The notes under the pieces: generated by a model | Told to the model about the DNA's origin: nothing | What the model saw: the letters and a program-made list of their open reading frames with translations, nothing else | The model's database searches: none | NCBI GenBank assembly: GCA_009602735.1 | Contig: WELA01005813.1 | Location: 155,828-218,216, forward strand | From: Mesotaenium endlicherianum | Taxonomy: Eukaryota > Streptophyta > Zygnematophyceae > Zygnematales > Mesotaeniaceae | Length of the DNA: 62,389 nt | Reading direction: 5' to 3' | Translations under genes and position numbers: made by a program | Part shown: one piece after another, positions 58,601-62,389 of the stretch | How the letters are laid out: each line of letters begins with the position of its first letter | Position numbering within the stretch: the stretch's first letter is position 1

Positions 58601-59050
58601 TTTGAGCTTCCTGCCATGAGCACTGCGACCCAAGGCTCCCCCCCGGATGCTGCCCATCATGGTGCCTTGATCAGCGGCCTGCCACACGTCATTCAAGACT
58701 CCACGTGAGTCTGGGCTGTTCAACCAACTAATTTGATACTCCTGTAGTATAACGTCCGCTGAACTTAACACGTTCAGCGATGTAAGTTGAGACTCGATCA
58801 AAGACCACAAGCTGTTGGATAACAACGGTTGGGAAGTACTGTGGGAAGCTAGCGCCCGCCTCACTGTTTGAAGCACTTATCAGAGATATGCACAGAGAAC
58901 ATGATCAAGAACAGCTGCAGCAACAACAAAGTCTATCATTTTGAAAACACGTTCTATTCTCACCTCAGCCATGACGACAAAAGTTGCACAAAGTACTATT
59001 GCGAGATGTAGAGCATGCCCAGCTGCAATAATCAGCTCTGAAGGGGCCAT
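55698..59050 (-). CDS. secreted Pro-rich protein with right-handed beta-helix domain, one in-frame TGA
   Basis: Four minus-strand exons join in phase: 58964-59050 (ATG), 56921-58741, 56320-56547 and 55698-56075 (TGA), 837 codons. The first exon is a signal peptide (MAPSELIIAAGHALHLAIVL...). A hydroxyproline-type run ([15 protein letters not shown], near residues 78-95) is followed by Asn/Ser/Thr-rich beta sequence with many N-glycosylation sites. Then come YLYVPAGSYVLTKELILPHH and TVLKGDGPGATVLTW, typical of pectate-lyase-like beta-helices, and repeated short beta rungs (NSHNFEIADCDIYSEG, LSVLNSTVSWRQHP). It is likely a cell-wall or matrix protein. Codon 465 is TGA (57434-57436), between YGVRL and NSHNFEI, in otherwise perfectly coding sequence; TGG (Trp) would fit. 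The acceptor of exon 2 is the least certain boundary; the frame is open to 58876. Confidence 0.7.
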
Positions 59051-60571
59051 CTGTCCTCCTTGGACACGGCTCTGCACCTGTCGAGAGAGGGGATACAGAG
59101 AGAAATATACAGCATCGCAATCGATATCCAAGAATTTGAATAAATGTGGACATGTCGTGCCTCCTTTGCTCATACAAAAACTCCTGAGGCATTGCATAGG
59201 CGTCAAAATTACTTCCCATTGGGACATCCACAAGCTGCATAATTACTACTCCTTGCTAAATTCCCTTACACACACGCGGGCATAATTAGCACTTCTTGCC
59301 TGGAATTCGCACAGAGCGCTATTTGAGCAACCCCCATCCCCCATGCACATGAGCAAGTTCCAAGACAGCACAAAATGCATACAGTTTCGACTTCGGAACC
59401 GAGCATGAAAGGAGCGGTTCAGTCACCTCTAGATTTGGCGTCCGCAGTGAAGGGAAGACAACGGAAGACTGCCAAGAACTCGTCTTCTACGAACTGGTTA
59501 CTCGCACTACACTCCACTGATTCAGCCAGATTCAGCTAGCTCACAATTCGTAGATCGTACTACTCCTCGGCTTTTTATCAAATACACCCGTGCGCTCGCG
59601 AAAAGTCATATTCACTCTTAGCGTTATGTACCTCTTGGCCTGTCTTGGCCTGATGCCTATCTTGTCCCGTCGAAGTCCTGCTTACTGGTCATAAGCGGGC
59701 GGGCTTTGGGTGGTCCCGTTCTGTATCTGACGGCGTGTCCGTCTGATATTTGAGCAGGAGACAGCAGGAGGTCCATGTCGACACATGTAGGCGACAAGTG
59801 GACTTGAGACACACCATATTGCGCCAGTCATTGACTAGAACTACTGACAATGCCAGACAGGACTAAACGGAAAAATCATGTCAACAGGCCCGGAACGTGT
59901 TTGTCGGGGCGTCGGAAGCTGGAGGGCAAATATCATGCTCACAAGTGGCGTGTCCATTCGGAAATTATAGTGAATGTTATCAGCCGCGAAAAATAGCTCA
60001 ACAACTTATCTTTGGATATGGCTGTATATAGCTAATATTAAAAAGAGTTGGCCTCGTCCATGCAGCCTCGACTGTCTCTTCATCGGTTCTTAACACGACA
60101 TTTTTCCCTATTTTGTGGTGCAGTGGAGTTTTCTCATGCTGACCTGTGACCACACGCATTGAAGACGGGACTTAGATACTTGCTTAACTGCTCTTCTGAC
60201 ATCTGGAGGGCTACATAACGACAGGCATCTTCAAGCATCTAGATGGCATTTTGAGCACATATCGATTCGCGATTCCGCAAGGAACTGGAGGCTGGAGACG
60301 ATATTTGTCGCAAGTTGTCGAGACATCGAGCATGAAGTTGTCAGACGTTGAATTAGGGCCATGGCCCTGGCCTCAGAGTGCCTCAGAGTTTTAGAATGGA
60401 GGGAGCTGGGAGGGAGGCTCGGAGAGACGACGGAGTGCTTGAGGCCTTGTGTCACTGTTCGGTTTGTGACGCACGCGGGCTTGTGTTCCGTGAAGCGAAA
60501 ATTAAGGGCCTTCACGAACTTTGAGACCATCTCGAGCGGATCTCCAGGGTACCATATATCATACCAAATAG
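59051..60571. other. promoter region of the beta-helix gene and intergenic DNA
   Basis: No coding exon or RNA gene is supported. Confidence 0.4.
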
Positions 60572-60915
60572 TCAACACACACTCGCGGTCCGAAGCGAAA
60601 TGTATTCAAAAAACAAATCTCGGTCAATGTAGAAATATTTCTTTCTGACAGGTGACCGAGTAAGGAAATATAACGTTTTCGTGTTCCGGGGGGGTCGGAG
60701 GACGCGGCTTTCGCAAATCGGCGGGTCGGGAGGCGACAGGCCGCGCCGGAAGGAGGGAGGAATCGCATTTCGTTTCTGGTGCCGCTTCCGGGACTCGACG
60801 GAATTCGCACCGATTTCGAATTCCGGACCGATCCGAATCGCGTTCTTTTCGAAAAAAAACCACCTTCGGAGGGGTTTTCGGAAAAATGTCGTTTCGGACC
60901 GCGAGTATGTGTTGA
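60572..60915. mobile_element. non-autonomous inverted-repeat element (MITE-like)
   Basis: 344 bp bounded by 30-bp terminal inverted repeats (60572-60601 and 60886-60915) that match at 27 of 30 positions and start TCAACACA. It is flanked by a perfect 5-bp target duplication AATAG (60567-60571 and 60916-60920). The interior is GC-rich, unlike the surroundings, and has no convincing coding frame. TIR length and TSD size do not fit the common 2-, 3-, 8- or 9-bp superfamilies. Confidence 0.75.
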
Positions 60916-60920
60916 AATAG

Positions 60921-62389
60921 TGTGTGCCCTCGAGAAGCGGGCGACGTCAGCCGGCTCCCCACCTCGGGCGCACAGTTGTGAGTTTGTGCGAGGCAGTAGA
61001 AGGGATGCGGAAGTGTGCGCAAGCATCACCTTTTACCACCTTTTACATAAGATTCCTGTGCCTTTTAGCACCTTTTAGGGACTGCCCGGGTACTTTCGAC
61101 TAGTAGCTGTTAAACATCGACTTGGCAGGCACTTGGCATTTGTGCGTCGCTTTCAGTATAGTGCACTTCAATGAACTTCTAGGTGACATCCTATTATGTC
61201 CAGCCCATGTCTAGCCATGCATGTGCCTTTTGAAGTGTGGGCGAGGTCTCAGGAAGTACAGCACGCCTTTGTCGTTGCCTAATGTTTGAACTTTCAACCT
61301 TCCTCGATATTAGCTCTATGCCACCGAACGTCAGCTTGTCTCTTCTCTTGTATTAGACAGCTCTATTTCCACTCACGTCGTGCTTGCTTCTCATATTTGT
61401 GCTCGTAAGCACCGTTATTTCCTGCATCTTCTACGCGGATCTGCAAGCTAGCTCGTGGTTCTGAATGCTGGTCATTGTTATTCTTTAAAATTCTGGTTGA
61501 TGGCGTGACCTCAGCACACGTTCATTTGAGCAACCCGCAGCGTTTTCTGGTCTTCTACCTGTCAAGGGTAAGTAGCTCGGGTAACCTTTTTGAAATATTA
61601 TACATGAAGCCTGATCAATGTGTTCTTATTTCAGCGTTCATCATTGTAAACTGGTAACTATATCTGGTCACGTGTCGGACCATTGACGTGCGTCATCCGT
61701 AATGTAAATAGCTCACAAAAATACTTTAATCACCTCTTGTCCTTACATTCAGAAGGTGATCAGCTGCACGAAGGCTACAAGCATTGCAGTGAGACGTGCC
61801 AAACCAGCCCGGCAATAATATTCTCAAGATGGACAGCGAGTCCTCTTAAGTTCAGCTTTGAACTGATAGCTTGGGCAGTTCATTCCGTGTCCGAGGAAAT
61901 TGGGAGAAAATTGCCGCCACCTTTATGTACGACTTGTATGGCTTATGTAACAAGCTTCTGTGGAATATGGTGACAGTATGTTTTTAACACGTATTTAGAG
62001 ACAAATCACGAGGTACAGAAATGCATGTGGCACTCAATCTCCTCTTTGCACCGCACACCACCTAATGCTGACGGCACGGTCCTTGCCATGGGGTCATGTG
62101 GTCATCTATCTGGTGGTACACGTCTTCCTCATCCGCTTGAAGTGCCCATTGCGTGTGTGAACGCCGCCCCACAGAAGCTGTGTTGCACGGACATGCCCTC
62201 AGCATGCATGCATGCATGCTGCCGCAGCAGCAGCTTCTCCGCTGCCCTGTTGTGTTGCTGGACCACATCCTCAGCCCCCCTTGAGGGGTGTTTCCGCCAT
62301 GCCTCCTCGTGCTCATGACGCGGCCTGCCTGCAGAGGAATGCCAGGGAAGGCAAAGCGAGTGCCCACCCTCGTGTTGTTGCCGGGGGGG
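60921..62389. other. unassigned right end of the window
   Basis: Mostly AT-rich with short frames. A minus-strand stretch around 62220-62335 reads HEHEEAWRKHPSRGAEDVV and then QQHNRAAEKLLLRQ after a good acceptor (CCTCTGCAG), so it may be one exon of a gene running left. The evidence is too thin to call it. Confidence 0.25.

Noticed and set aside
62062..62367. 101-codon minus-strand frame at the right edge
   Set aside because: Another frame of the same stretch looks more exon-like, and neither is recognisable, so no gene is called.

Overview
The window is nuclear DNA from a photosynthetic eukaryote of the green lineage. Introns are spliceosomal (GT-AG, with one GC-AG), exons are GC-rich, intergenic DNA is AT-rich, and the retrotransposon uses a plant-type initiator-tRNA-Met primer site. 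The best-preserved proteins (PRPP synthase, protoporphyrinogen oxidase, a GAT1_2.1-type amidotransferase, an RPRD/CREPT protein) all resemble plant homologues. Introns full of simple repeats and a hydroxyproline-type Pro-rich secreted protein fit a streptophyte or prasinophyte alga, or possibly a bryophyte. I cannot name the species. There are two assembly gaps (22255-22462 and 46485-46552) and single N bases at 52280 and 55475.

Layout. 1-3731: 3' part of a plus-strand RPRD-like RNA polymerase II CTD-binding protein. 5412-12091: a complete, young Ty3/gypsy chromovirus with matching LTRs, a 5-bp target duplication, and gag and pol joined by a canonical -1 frameshift signal. 12640-14760: a decayed DNA-transposon gene. 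15144-16757: a small unknown minus-strand gene with a zinc ribbon and a charged helical tail. 18344-24902: a seven-exon minus-strand class I glutamine amidotransferase. 24903-30130: AT-rich intergenic DNA with a solo LTR of the same retroelement family. 30131-36733: a seven-exon plant-type PRPP synthase. 39408-40133: a minus-strand 3,4-dihydroxy-2-butanone-4-phosphate synthase of archaeal type, head to head with an eight-exon protoporphyrinogen oxidase (40988-48557). 48558-55475: repeats, a decayed copy of part of the PPOX gene, and an orphan exon of exosome subunit RRP41. 55698-59050: a minus-strand secreted Pro-rich beta-helix protein interrupted by one in-frame TGA. 60572-60915: a short inverted-repeat transposon with a 5-bp target duplication.

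Functional links. PRPP synthase feeds nucleotide and amino-acid synthesis. The RibB-like enzyme makes a riboflavin precursor, and PPOX needs FAD, so the shared 854-bp intergenic region between RibB and PPOX would put flavin supply and haem/chlorophyll synthesis under one bidirectional promoter. This link is inference. Exon borders were chosen by hand from splice consensus, phase agreement and remembered family conservation; no alignment or expression data were available. I see no CRISPR array, tRNA, rRNA or prokaryotic-style system. The strongest candidates for something undescribed are the archaeal-type RibB gene, the 5-bp-TSD inverted-repeat element, the frameshift cassette, the TGA-interrupted beta-helix gene and the orphan or duplicated gene pieces at 51-55 kb.
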